The notes under the pieces were generated by a model that had not been told where the DNA came from, searched no databases, and worked only from the letters and a program-made list of their open reading frames with translations. The position numbers were made by a program, and so were the translations under genes. Shown here one piece after another: positions 54,044-64,000 of a stretch of DNA of 64,000 nucleotides. Each line of letters starts with the position of its first letter. Position 1 is the first letter of the stretch. This DNA is from Parelaphostrongylus tenuis (taxonomy: Eukaryota > Nematoda > Chromadorea > Rhabditida > Metastrongylidae), in NCBI GenBank assembly GCA_019055375.1, contig JAHQIW010001996.1:124001-188000 (forward strand), read 5' to 3'.

Positions 54044-56122
54044 CTAATTGACATAACGTGCTTTACACTGCTTAAACACTTCGTTGAATCCATTGCAGAG
54101 AGACATATCCGATTGAGTCTGGGTGCTGAAATTCTGATTATTATAGCATAAAAGGATAAAGGATAAAGCTCTCGGCGTTGATCAATACCTGAGGGATGCG
54201 CCATGCATTCGACTTCAATTTTTAACTTCGTTTGAGGTGATTGAATGCATATCTGGCCTTTACAATGACTCGCGGTGGCCTCCCGCTGAACCGAGTCAGT
54301 GCTGCTTATCCTCCCAGACAAGTCTGAGACCGGTCTAGTACCAATTTACCGACCCCGGAGGGATGGATGGCTTGGTGAGCCATGAGCGCGAGATCGAACC
54401 ATTGACCTCGTGTGCGACGCAGGGCACCTCTAACCACTGCGCCACATGCGCTCTTATTATTATAGCATACATTCAGTAAACAGTGCAAAACCATGTACTT
54501 CTCATTACACACGATTGACAAAAGATACTGCTGAGCCAAAGAAAAAACATAGGGAAAGGTAAACCTCACCATTCAATGAATTGTCGCCACTCGAACTCAC
54601 ATGGCTGAGAGTACGCCTGCTGCGGTGGATCAACTGCGGGCGCCAACACTTGCGCAGCCGACTCGGGCTGTGATGAGCCTCCTCCACCCGTCATCATATT
54701 CCCAACAGCATGACCCTAAACACCATAGCATACAGCAATAATCCTCGGCTAACTGTCGCTTTCAGAATGAAAAATATGTGCAATCGTCTAAAGAGGGAAA
54801 GTAGAGCTAGAAATTCATTTTCTGTAAGTTGATCAAAAAGGGGCCGTTAGTGGAGCTGCAAAGATGCTCGATTATCACAAGCAGAGTGTTGGTTCGAACC
54901 CCTCCGGGACTCACCATGCCTATCGTCCCTTCGGAGTTGAAAAATTGGTCCTAGAGTTGCCTGGGAACGATTTCATACACACAGTTCAAGTGCTCGCTCT
55001 AGCCCGACTACTCCGATATTTGTGAAGAAGGTGAAGAAGAAGAAGAAGAAAACGGCAATCCTCAAACAACACCCGAAATGTTCGCAGTAGTTGTAAAGAC
55101 GGGTCGTGAAAGAAGATGAAAGCCCATCTCTGATAAGCTTTCCACACAGATGCTCATTTATGTACACTTAAGCCACGAGTCGCTTTAGCACATTACCAAA
55201 GGATTCTGTAGGGAAGACAGTAAGAAAACCCAATAATGCGGAGTGCTGTGCAAAAACATTTGCGTCAGCAGGAATTTGAACCCAGATCTCACTCCTTCCG
55301 GGAGCGTATGCTAACCGTTGCACCACCGACGCTCGTTTTGCACAGCACTCTTATTTATGCTATAACGCGTTGTCTGCCAACAGCCCACCGTCGACGGTCT
55401 GGCGGGGCAGTTGCTATCGGCATTAAACCCACTTGTGTTGACAGACATTGGATATCGATAACCAGTCAGAATTCTTTTTATTTGATTGCCACTTGCAGTG
55501 GTATGATGTTATGGTATCTCCAATAAAAAAAGTGCTAAGCAAAACGAGCGTCGGTGGTGCAAAGGTTAGTATGCGCTCCCGGAAAGAATGAGATCTGGGT
55601 TCAAATCCCGGCTGACGCAAATGTTTTTGCACAGCTCTCCACATTATTGGGATATACTATAACATCATACCACTGCAAGTGGCAGGAATCCTGACTGAGT
55701 AAGAAAACATTCCAAAATAAAAATCATATAGCTCTCACACTTCGTGGACATAATGGGGACAAACAACTCAACTACAGCGTTATTCAATTAGATGGACAAA
55801 GCCCAAAAAACGTTGAAAACTTACAACGGCGCTGCCAATGGCCACTCCTCCAGCAGTGGCTGCCATCTGAGACATAAGTCCTGGACCCTTCGAAGGAGCA
55901 GTAGTAGTTGCAGTTCCCAGAGGAGTAACAGGTGTTGCAGCAGCTAAAAGTAACCAAGTGAAGCAGTTGGCGGCTATTAGGTGAGATGGACTTTAACGTA
56001 CCAGTCTTGGTAGGAATCTGAGACGCTGGTCTCGCTGCCGGACTCGTACGCATTGTCGGTGGTGGCGAGTACGAGCGAACCGGAGCCGATGGCTTCGGCG
56101 ATGCAGTACGTCGTCGAACCAT
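54044..56122 (-). CDS. har-1: Twin-CX9C mitochondrial protein of the CHCHD2/10 family (HAR-1), 4 exons
   Basis: A mitochondrial intermembrane-space protein linked to cristae organisation and respiratory-chain stress responses in the family. Exons 5' to 3': 56002-56122, 55825-55943, 54570-54715, 54044-54125; 155 residues, with no frame break. The N terminus is basic and Pro/Ser-rich (MVRRRTASPKPSAPVRSYS), fitting a targeting segment. A Gly/Ala-rich hydrophobic middle follows (SQMAATAGGVAIGSAV|GHAVGNMM). The CHCH domain has Cys119-x9-Cys129 (CEFEWRQFIEC) and Cys139-x9-Cys149 (CNGFNEVFKQC). A SINE sits in intron 3 and a paired tRNA-like element in intron 2. The ortholog name is inferred from similarity to the worm protein; CHCHD2 and CHCHD10 are not separable here. 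Confidence 0.95.
54151..54455 (-). mobile_element. Full-length tRNA-headed SINE with 14-bp target duplication
   Basis: The best copy of the family, 305 bp. On the minus strand: tRNA-like head 'gagcgcatgtggcgcagtgg' with B box 'ggttcgatctcgcg', body, and tail with TATCC/TTTATCC repeats. The direct repeat 'attattatagcata' lies at 54137-54150 and 54456-54469. It is nearly identical to 10083-10383 over its whole length, so the family moved recently. It lies in har-1 intron 3, same orientation. Confidence 0.93.
54850..54975 (+). repeat. tRNA-like SINE fragment of another type
   Basis: 'gttagtggagctgcaaagatgc...gttggttcgaacccctcc' has A/B-box-like segments, followed by 'cttcggagttgaaaaattggtcctagagttgcctggga', a body word related to the main SINE family. 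It lies in har-1 intron 2. Confidence 0.5.
55232..55652. mobile_element. Palindromic element with divergent tRNA-like pair in har-1 intron 2
   Basis: The ends 'cccaataatgcggag' and 'ctccacattattggg' are inverted. The minus unit (about 55258-55333) and plus unit (about 55547-55617) point outward. The plus unit folds as a cloverleaf-like shape with a 7-bp acceptor (GCGTCGG/CTGACGC), a 5-bp T stem with loop TTCA AAT, A box 'tggtgcaaagg' and B box 'ggttcaaatcc'. The anticodon stem is imperfect and the base before the anticodon is C instead of U. Confidence 0.85.
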
Positions 56123-56880
56123 TTTTCTTCAAAACACTGGTTTACAAATGAATGATATAACAACACAAAGCAATTAAACACGTGATCCGAGCAGTAAAAT
56201 CAATAGCGAGACGAATATTGATCGAGGAAAATACTATTGATTGACAGCACATCCTTAATTAGATCACCTCTTAGCAATCGGTCAAATAATCGATACACAA
56301 TGCGGACACCGAAACACAAGTAATCAAAGACACATCGACCCACGTGATGCTCGCTTATGAGGAATTCCCTGGAGGTCAAAAGCACACTGAAAACCGACTT
56401 TCTTCTGTCGACAGTACCAATCAATGATCCCAATGATATTGATTGACAGCACAATCCTTTGCTTTCAACTACTTCATGACCGTTAATCAATCGATAACCA
56501 ATCAATCGACTAATCAATAAACCTCACGAGCAGTAGGAAAATGACGCCAACTCGGAAGAGCTAGGTGCTATCGAGTGAAGATTAGTCTAGAATTCAAAAA
56601 AAAAACCACGAGATCGACATTACTTAATCTCGGCAACACCAGTCAATGACGACAATCACTATCGATCGAAAATATCGACTGATATTGACAGGACAAAAAG
56701 GAGAATTTCGATGTGAGCAGCGACAGCACCCAGAACACGACCGCACCTGGCTACTCATCGAGATCAATAAGTGATCATGAGGGACAACAAATGGCCAACT
56801 TAACATGCGGTATTCGCAATGCGTGACATTTGTCACGTGACGTGTCGTTGGACGTATTGGGTTGGCGCGGCTCGAAATCA
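56123..56880. other. har-1 upstream region with short repeats
   Basis: 'attgattgacagcaca' occurs near 56230 and 56438, and a related 'tattgacaggaca' near 56682; TCAATCGA-type words are frequent. This region should contain the har-1 promoter, but I can assign no factor site. No gene is visible. Confidence 0.45.
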
Positions 56881-56885
56881 CTGCG

Positions 56886-57290
56886 CTTGGCCGAGTTCAT
56901 GCTCCGTCCAGGACCACTAGTATCGCTCCTGTGTGGTAAGAGACTCACCCACGCCCTACTAGTTGGGATAAAGTTTCATTGGGGGGGGGGGCGGGGAAAC
57001 GCAATGATCAATGGCGAGGTGTAATCAGTAAGAGAGGTGATGGGGCGAGCGTCTCTGGTTCGACCCCCTGGCCAGCTCTCTCTTCGACCACTGCGCCGTA
57101 GCCGAGTTCATACTCCGTCCAGGACCACTAGTATCGCTCCTGTGTGGAAAGAGACTCACCCACGCCCTATTACTTGAGGTAAAGTTCCTTTGGAGGCGGG
57201 GAAACGTAATGATTAGTGACGAGCTGTATCAGTAAGCGAGGTGATGGGGGGGCTCTGGTTCGACCCCCTGGCCAGCCAGCACTCTCTTGG
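56886..57290. repeat. Tandem duplication, period about 211 bp
   Basis: 'gccgagttcatgctccgtccaggaccactagtatcgctcctgtgtgg' at about 56890 recurs at about 57101, and the words 'agagactcacccacgccctact', 'gcggggaaacg' and 'ctggttcgaccccctggccagc' recur in the same order. Each unit ends in a tRNA-like B box. The first unit contains a run of ten G at about 56979. Confidence 0.85.
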
Positions 57291-58124
57291 AATCAGTGAC
57301 CTTGGTTTTGGGTCGTCTACCCCCTCGAGTGCAAGGAGAATTGAATGTTAACCAGGTGTCGAGACATCGGCTATCAATTACTCCTTCCTATCATGTACCT
57401 CGAATCAACCACTCATTTTTCCGTCACTCTTTTGTCCTTGGCATCGATTTTATCGTTTTCTTGTATGATTAACTTCGTATCGTTAATGCTCTTGATGGCT
57501 GTTGTACATGTGTGTGTATATATTTTGATATATTTAGGTTGTCGTTATAGGGATAAATCCTATCCCAAAATTCCGCGTGGCAGGACAAATCAAGACGAGT
57601 CAAAGAGCAGCACTCTATCGCAAAGTATGCAGGCAACGACTCAACTATCACTCATACTGAAATGTATACAGTGCTAGAACACGTATTTAGGCATTCCAGC
57701 CTCATCAGTATCACTGTGCCGTTCGCTTCACCCGACACCTTTCAGAGAGATAAACCCCTACATTTAAGGGAATCGACGCCGGATAACAAAAGTAACGAAT
57801 GACAGGCTCGAGGTATGTTATGTCGAATTCAAAGGTACTGCTGACTATGTCATAAATGGTGATAACACAATATCACGTGCCATCATCATAGATAACATCT
57901 CCTCAACCCTGTTATAAAGTTGGATTCAGTGTGGACCGTAGGCCACTGATGAAGCGGGCGATACGCCAAAACTTAGGAACGGCTCTGACGTAGCAACTTC
58001 GAAAAAGCTCTACGCATTCTCACAAAAACTGTTCACTATTATTCCTCATCACTTACACAGCGGCATCTTAGTTGCTTCGGATCTTTGATCATGGTGCGCT
58101 TCGGTGATTATATATTCAATAACG

Positions 58125-58380
58125 TAGAGTGATATGCGAAATTTCGAACCTCTGACGGTAATCGAACCCGCATTTCACCTTCCCGTAGGCGCGTGCTAAT
58201 CAGTTGCACTACTGAGGTTCCGTTTTGCTATCACTGCCTACGATCTAAACAAGCGATCTGTCAGCAACCAACTGTCAATAGTTTGACTTGCCAAGCATTT
58301 ATCGTTAATGATCCCAGGTACACTGTGAGATTTACACTCTACTTTACTGGATATATAATTATAACATCATACCGCTTTTA
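58125..58380 (-). repeat. Solo tRNA-like arm with core
   Basis: A minus-strand unit (about 58145-58220, 'ggtaatcgaacccgc', 'cgtgctaatcagttgcactactgagg') is followed by the family core 'tgtcagcaaccaactgtcaatagtttgac'. An 'aacatcataccgcttttaaaaagcgg' hairpin closes it. Confidence 0.65.
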
Positions 58381-58466
58381 AAAAGCGGTTTAAACAATGA
58401 ATTCTCGTGTTTACATAGGATCTACTTCAGTTCTCTTCCTGGTTCGACTCGCCGGTCACTATAGTG

Positions 58467-59026
58467 TATGCTCAGAACTTCAGAAGTCAACGTTCAGTTA
58501 GAGGAGACAAGTGGTGCTTTGCAGAGATCGAAACAACTGGTTCGACATCTGAAAGCAGCGGATTGTGTCTCGGATGTATGGAGGACGACTTAAGGGATCG
58601 TGCTCTCCGGATCTTTGGAGCAACAATCAATCGACTGGAATACCAGATCTATTCAAATGAGTTTGAGTATGAAGTTTGGCAAAGATTCACCAACGATGGG
58701 CCCCACTCCCCTAGAATATGTCAAGGATGACGGACGCAAGAGACATCTCTTAGTCGCTCGAAGCGCTCATCACATAACACAAGTACAGATACTACTCAAA
58801 CCCAAGGCAGGGAGCGGACGTAGAAATAAGGATGAGTGGACGCGATCTCAAGAAGAACATAGTATCAGAGCTTACGCAAGACAAGTTGGATAAACATGAG
58901 ACGAAAGCGGAAAGCTTTGCAAGTTGTGCAAAAACATGTATCAATAATCTGAAAGAAAAATTTATTTCACTCGCCAATGGCTCGGCTAGAGAGGAACGCC
59001 CGCACAAGAGCGACAAGTGCAGATGA
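58467..59026 (+). pseudogene. Possible decayed coding region, unrecognised
   Basis: Successive plus-strand frames look protein-like: SEVNVQLEETSGALQRSKQL (from 58467, stops at TAA), RALRIFGATINRLEYQIYSN (about 58605-58730) and, in another frame, SGRDLKKNIVSELTQDKLDK with SFASCAKTCINNLKEKF (58832-59026). The frames abut without good splice sites. It may be a broken gene copy or exons of a gene I cannot assemble. No family is assigned. Confidence 0.35.
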
Positions 59027-59609
59027 TATCACGTTAGATGGCGGAAAGCGAGTCCAACTCAAATTATTCGAAGGTTTGCACCGCATGCTCAAGTGGGTGT
59101 TTCTTACAATTACTTAGTGTCTGTTCAACTGTTCTGAACTCGTATACCGCTTGAAAAGTTCTGATTCAATTATCAAATGCTAGTGGAAGATTCGTAGTCC
59201 CATCAATTTTTTTGAGCCTAAGCGTGCTCTTGTAATTTCTTATTCAGAGAAATCAGTTGGAATTTACTTCATAAACTGATGAGACCACAACTCTCCACAA
59301 GGATTAACAGTGTGTAAACCAATACTTTACAGGCAGCAAGTACTCTCTACCTTCCACTACTATTTACCAGTGATCGGCCGCTTCACATACCGGATCCGTA
59401 GAAGAAGAAGAAGAGATGGATTGTAACGACGAATGAAATACCATGACGACAAACTACTATTGTGCCACTATTGTCACACTAGACCGGTGACCGCTTTCCT
59501 AAAACTAAATAAGGTGGGGTTTTTTAGAATGACTGGACTTGATTTCTTTCCTATTGAATTTTTGATGCATGCGAAATATTATCCGATTAATCAGATATGG
59601 TTTGATGTA

Positions 59610-59700
59610 TACGTTTAGGCTCTGACGAAGGCGCTGCCGCCGAAGCGTTAGCCATTGATTTTGAGGAAGCACCAACCTCGTGCAAGTTTCGAATAAGAAA
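59610..59700. repeat. Foldback-end module
   Basis: 'aggctctgacgaaggcgctgccgccgaagcgttagcc...caacctcgtgcaagtttc' is a diverged form of the module in the arms of the palindrome at 44038-44283. Confidence 0.6.
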
Positions 59701-60089
59701 ATGGACAGTTTTTGCCGACAAACACTATCAAGGAGCAACCGTTGTATGACCATCACATCGAGGATGAAGGACTGTGGACAATCGACTCGAATCAATCCTT
59801 CTGAAGAAGACAAGAACGTCGAGGTGTTAGCTGTATAAAGATTAATTACCTAGCTGTGCTAATAGCTGAATCATAAGAGAAACTTTTTAACATACTTATG
59901 TTCCAACACCCTCAAATATGCATACTTTCTAGAAAACCAGTTATTTGTCTAAGGCTTGGGAGATCCGTTGGCTATCAAGGAAACTTTTGAAGAAAAAAAA
60001 CTCCTGATCTACTCTGACACGTTTCCCCCTAGTTCAATGGATAAATGCCGGGTATTTCGCGGTTAACTCAAGTAGCTTCTGTTGTTTCC

Positions 60090-60345
60090 ACGATAATCAG
60101 TCCTTGACAGATGCGTCATGCATTGGTCCACATCAAGCGTTGTTAGAAGAGTTTGAATGCATATTTAGCCTTTACAATGGCTCGATGTGGCCTACCGTTA
60201 TAGCATATCAGTACTGCTATCCACGCAGAGAAGTTCTTTAGCAATTCACCGACCCCTGAGGGACGGAAAGCTTTTTGAGCTTTGATCACGATGTCAAACC
60301 ATCGACCACGTGTGTGTTGCAGAGCACCTCTAACCACTGCTGTAT
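60090..60345 (-). mobile_element. tRNA-headed SINE, diverged
   Basis: 'gataatcagtccttgacagatgcgtcatgcattgg', 'gaatgcatatttagcctttacaatggctcg' and the minus-strand head 'ccacgtgtgtgttgcagagcacctctaaccactgc' place it in the family. Confidence 0.75.
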
Positions 60346-60524
60346 ACGAGTTCAGAATCACTATCAAGAACCAAAATAAAAATAGGATAGCGGAGGTGTG
60401 TAGGACATTATTACTATGTCAGAAGTATTATCGCTGCCTATGAAGGAAAATATGCGATTTATCACCTGAGGAAGAGAGGGAACAAGCGGCTCTTATCATG
60501 TGGATATCTGTCTCTAGCGGTTTC

Positions 60525-61180
60525 CTGCAATAACAACTAAATGTCCGCGAACGCATGGCCCATATCTCCAAATCGCAAGGAGAATAGTCTTTAATAAAAT
60601 TCTAGTGCATCCATGTAAAAGACGAAATATAAGCGACTCAAGTAAATCACTTGACATGAAACACTATACAAATGCAGTGAGTTGTGTTTATGATGAAATT
60701 GATGGAGCGTGTGGTCATAGGATGTCAAAGGCGGATGTGAAATGGTCTATGATGAACGAGGCGAGCAAATGGCTCAGTTCCCATGTCGGTATGAAATATC
60801 TTTGAATGTTATGAAATCTATGGAGCACGTGCTCATGGAGTGCCTTGAGGTGCTATCACTGCTAGAGACCCTGAGTGGTCAACAGCACGTCACCAATCAA
60901 CTACAACAGTTGGGCACTAGGCAGTGAAAGTGATAAGAGAGAGATCGGATGGGGTGATGCAGTGGCTAGTGATACATTGTAACAGGAAGTAAGGTAGTAA
61001 GCAAAACTCTGTTCGATCCCCTGCCCCAACGCTCTCTTGCAATAAACAACTGAATGTCCGGGAACGCATGGCTCATACCTCCGAATCACAAAGAAAGCAG
61101 TCCTCACTGGAATTCTAGTGCATTCATGAAGAAGACGAAATCTTAAGTAGTAACTGAAGCAGCTCGTGAAATGCTCGAAG
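60525..61180. repeat. Direct repeat pair about 505 bp apart
   Basis: 'tgcaataacaactaaatgtccgcgaacgcatggcccatatctccaaatcgcaaggag' at about 60526 recurs in diverged form at about 61038, followed in both by 'attctagtgcatccatg' and 'aagacgaaat'. A tRNA-like segment (about 60955-61040, B box 'ctgttcgatcccctg') precedes the second copy. No gene is seen. Confidence 0.6.
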
Positions 61181-61399
61181 ATTTTTATGAGAATGACTTT
61201 CAAGAAAACGAATCGAATCTAAGAAGTGCAGGGATCCACACGGTAGAATGTGAGAACGGGTCGTACAAAATATAGTAGCGGAGTGATTCTGAATAGTTGT
61301 GAAATAATGATATAATGTACGAATAATATAGGAAATTTGATAAGGATGAAAGAGATAGGGGGTTTTTGTCAGTGAGGATAGGACAGTCTTCAAATAAGA

Positions 61400-62075
61400 C
61401 GTATCAAGCAACTCAAAACTGAAAGTGAAACAATGTAAGAAATACTGCAGGCCAAATTATTTCACATAACGTAGCACGCGTACGCTGTACTGTACGTACA
61501 ACCCCATTCAACAAAAAAATTACTCATGCTACAGACTTAATTAACAAAGAAATATGACCGACTGGTTGTATCGAAGTCGAAGTAGAGTCAGTTAACAATA
61601 AATCATGGTTCTTTATGCTAGCCGTTAATTTAGGTTGGTGGAAAAATAAACGCGTCTTCAAACCGTGCTGAAATCGGAATTACTTTTATAATTTACTTTA
61701 AATGGCGAGACTGATAGAATGGTCGATCTTGTATTCTTTTCTAGCATTTCTTGTAGTATTAAAAATATTATCCTTGATGATTGCTTTTCCCATGGCTTTG
61801 ATGAGGCCGGTACAGAAGTAATTGCGGTTGGCGCATTGTTGAAATGCGTTTCCTTCACAAACCTCTTTACCCACCACTGCACTTCCCAGCTCTTTCGCCT
61901 TCTTCAGAGCCCGGCAAGATCAGATTGTCTACTTATCAGTCAGCCAAACACCTCTATTGCTCAAACGGATTAGAAAATCACAGAGCCTATAAAACAATTT
62001 CATCGAGCGTAAAACTACCTTTAACTCATCGCTTTTTACAAGTCCTCCACTGAGTTCTTCAAGTGAAGACCACCG
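61400..62075. other. No gene confirmed
   Basis: Open frames on both strands at 61658-61973 are overlapping and unsupported. The short plus-strand peptide FDEAGTEV resembles a serpin hinge only superficially. No splice-bounded exon is visible. Confidence 0.35.
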
Positions 62076-62079
62076 AGCA

Positions 62080-62400
62080 GAGCAGGACTGGTAATGCACC
62101 TCCTAAATCAGATTATCGGCTTCTCTCGGTTATTGCTTGAAGTGTTGGTGTTCATGCAAAACGATTCCAGAATCTTACGTGCCAATGTTTTACGTTCGTG
62201 TGTCAAGATGGTGACTTTTACTTCGAAATCCTCTCCATTACGCACTTGCGCTCTCGCAAGCTTAGCAGGGGTACTTGGTCTAGTGTTCTGCTTGCTGTCT
62301 AGGTGATCTTTTAAGCAGACTCAGAGTGGTTTCCGCAACACATTTTTTGCCGCACGCTTTAAATGAGATAAGATGAACTATACCTATGTTCATACGTGTA
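62080..62400 (-). pseudogene. Penelope-like element relic with GIY-YIG endonuclease tail
   Basis: On the minus strand, ACGKKCVAETTLSLL (about 62345-62300), then KDHLDSKQNTRPSTPAKLAR and NGEDFEVKVTILTHERKTLA then RKILESF, resemble the C-terminal GIY-YIG endonuclease region of Penelope-like retroelements that are common in strongylid genomes (usual form: CG..YIGET..PL..RI.EHL). The tyrosine of YIG is replaced, the reverse transcriptase is missing and a frame change separates the two parts. It is an inactive remnant. Confidence 0.6.
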
Positions 62401-62859
62401 CCTTGGTCGTTTACTGGATATCATTAGATAAAATATGCCTTCTCGTATGAATACCATGGTCGTTTACTGAATAATGAGAATAACATGAAAGAGGAACTTG
62501 ACGGAAGAAGGAAAGCAGCGTGGGCCCATCTGGGCCTCTCAGAAAAGCCACCGAAAAAACCACCGACCAAATAACAAACCCTGATTCACGCGCTAATTCT
62601 TTCGATTCAACAATCCTTCCACCGCTCTGATGTACATCGGAGACGTGGGCTGATACTTCGACCACGTCAAGACTATTGCGACTAACTCACAAAGCGCTTG
62701 AACAATGTCTTCTGAAAATCATTCGGCACTAACAGCATTAGGCCGGCTTACACAGCTTTGATCTCTGGAGGCTGTCACATATTTACGATCCAGAAGAATA
62801 TGCATCAATAGCGAAACAGAGGTGGCCCGATCAATAGTAAGAAAATGAGACGACAGATG

Positions 62860-62957
62860 AACGAAACGAACTTTTCCACTCAACGGAAACGAACTCCAGG
62901 AGAATACACCCGTCCCCGAGGACGACCACCTACACGTTTGGGCGGGCGTACTTAGTA
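62860..62957 (+). pseudogene. Possible non-LTR retrotransposon tail
   Basis: The frame RKRTPGEYTRPRGRPPTRLG then stop resembles the basic GRPPTRW segment near the C terminus of RTE-type polyproteins (compare [12 protein letters not shown] in the two RTE copies). Too short to be sure. Confidence 0.3.
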
Positions 62958-63214
62958 GAAGACTTAATCAGCTGCATTCATATCTATATTCGTTTTTGGA
63001 TTTTGCAATGCAAAGTTAGTAACTGCAAAACAAACGATACATAAGGGTATACCATTGTGCAGCAGTGGGCTCATTCATTTGACTCTGCGTTTGAAATATA
63101 GGCTTAGACGCACTAAAATGGAATAATTGCACGGAATGGGCTTCAGAACATCATAACCTCATCTAGTTAGAAAAGTTTTTATATTCAGTACATCATGGAT
63201 AAAATGTAGCAAGC

Positions 63215-64000
63215 GTTTTGACTATTGTTGAACAAACGGATCGGGCCATAGACCACATTCTCACAATGACAAAACCCATTGAAGTTTTACAACAGTACAA
63301 ACAACCACTCTGTCTCACTTTCATCTATTTGAAGAAAGCCTTTTATTCAGCGGAAACAGAAGCGATTATAGAGGCTCTGGATAACCAGGGCGTCCCTATT
63401 CGGTTCATAATGGTCCTTCATGAGCTTTAAAAAGATTTCACGACCAAAATATCTCCATTCTACAAGAATATCACCATTGACGTAAGAAGAGGGGTTCGAC
63501 AAGGCGATACAATTTCGCCAAAACTATTCACTGCCACCCTACAAAACGTCATGCGAACATTCGAATGGGACGATATGGGAGAAATTGGCGGTTGACAATT
63601 AAACCGTCTTCCTTTATGTGTTTTGAATGTCCCATTCACGCTCAACGGAACGACAATCTCCGAATACTCCAGTTACGTCTATCTAGGTCGTCAAATCAAC
63701 ATGATAAACGACCTAGCTCCAGAGTTGAGCAGAAGGAAACGAGCGGCTTCGGGAACGTTCAAAAGCATCGAAGATGTAGTGAAGAGAACAAAGAACATCC
63801 GACTCCGTGTTCACCTTTTCAACTCGACGATTATCCCTGCCCTAACGTAAGCAGCAGAAACCTGGTCGCTACGTAAGCAGGATTAAAGATCACTTGGCGT
63901 TCTTGAACGTGCAGTCGAAAGGTCGATGCTAGGAGTATCCGGTATCTCGCAAATGAGAGAAAGTCCGACCCTACGTCAATGATCGAAAATTAGAGACGCC
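63215..64000 (+). pseudogene. RTE retrotransposon copy lacking its reverse-transcriptase core, runs off the window
   Basis: The plus strand reads TIVEQTDRAIDHILTMTKPI, KQPLCLTFIYLKKAFYSAET, EAIIEALDNQGVPIRFI, then RRGVRQGDTISPKLFTATLQ: the fingers/palm start of an RTE-clade reverse transcriptase. At about 63592-63625 it jumps to VPFTLNGTTISEYSSYVYLG and [20 protein letters not shown], with the F/YADD catalytic segment missing. Later stops (LT*AAETW, KQD*RS) confirm decay. The 3' part overlaps in content with 26804-27399. The element continues beyond 64000. Confidence 0.85.

Noticed and set aside
55547..55617. Functional tRNA gene
   Set aside because: A/B boxes and acceptor stem are good, but the anticodon stem has mismatches, position 33 is C, and the unit is one of many in a palindromic repeat family. 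I treat it as tRNA-like.
61719..61973. Serpin hinge (FDEAGTEVIAVGAL)
   Set aside because: Only about eight residues are similar, the following reactive-loop and FxxxHPFLF segments are absent, and no upstream serpin exons are visible.
1..64000. CRISPR array, prophage or bacterial operon
   Set aside because: Repeats are dispersed or inverted, not evenly spaced short direct repeats, and the genes are clearly spliced and eukaryotic.

Overview
The window looks like repeat-dense nuclear DNA of a clade V (strongylid, hookworm-like) nematode. The reasons are TTTTCAG-type splice acceptors, many small exons in long introns, proteins that read like close relatives of Caenorhabditis elegans UNC-16, GLOD-4, HIBADH and HAR-1, and a mobile-element load (RTE and Penelope-like retrotransposon remains, mariner relics, tRNA-headed SINEs, many foldback elements) typical of these genomes. 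There is no sign of prokaryotic or viral gene organisation. Species is an inference; no database was searched.

Layout. 1-7030 is non-genic: diverged repeats, TA microsatellites, a mariner relic and tRNA-like elements. 7091-32426 (+) is a 34-exon unc-16/JIP3 gene whose exons I traced by reading frame and splice phase; its introns carry most of the local repeats. 33187-34130 (+) is a small 3-exon GNAT acetyltransferase gene of the NATD1 type. It converges with glod-4 (34834-37406, -, 9 exons). 37407-41897 is intergenic and holds an unrecognised element with coding-like pieces, part of it present as an inverted duplicate, plus a mariner-type foldback element. 41898-48555 (-) is a 7-exon 3-hydroxyisobutyrate dehydrogenase gene with a 3.7 kb intron containing a mariner relic and a near-perfect 246-bp palindrome. 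48556-54043 is repeats. 54044-56122 (-) is a 4-exon twin-CX9C gene (CHCHD2/10, har-1). 56123-64000 has no convincing host gene and ends in Penelope-like and RTE retrotransposon remains.

The five genes are not an operon and have different jobs: axonal cargo transport (unc-16), probable small acetyltransferase (NATD1-like), glyoxalase-fold protein (glod-4), mitochondrial valine catabolism (HIBADH) and mitochondrial intermembrane-space/cristae protein (har-1). glod-4, HIBADH and har-1 read through intact; unc-16 has two single-base frame breaks and one abnormal splice donor, and the NATD1-like gene one frame break. The three frame breaks lie in short homopolymers, which suggests consensus error in the assembly, though real variants are not excluded.

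The most unusual structure is a family of palindromic elements in which two tRNA-like genes with intact-looking A and B boxes point outward, one in each terminal inverted repeat. At least seven paired loci and many single-arm remnants are present.
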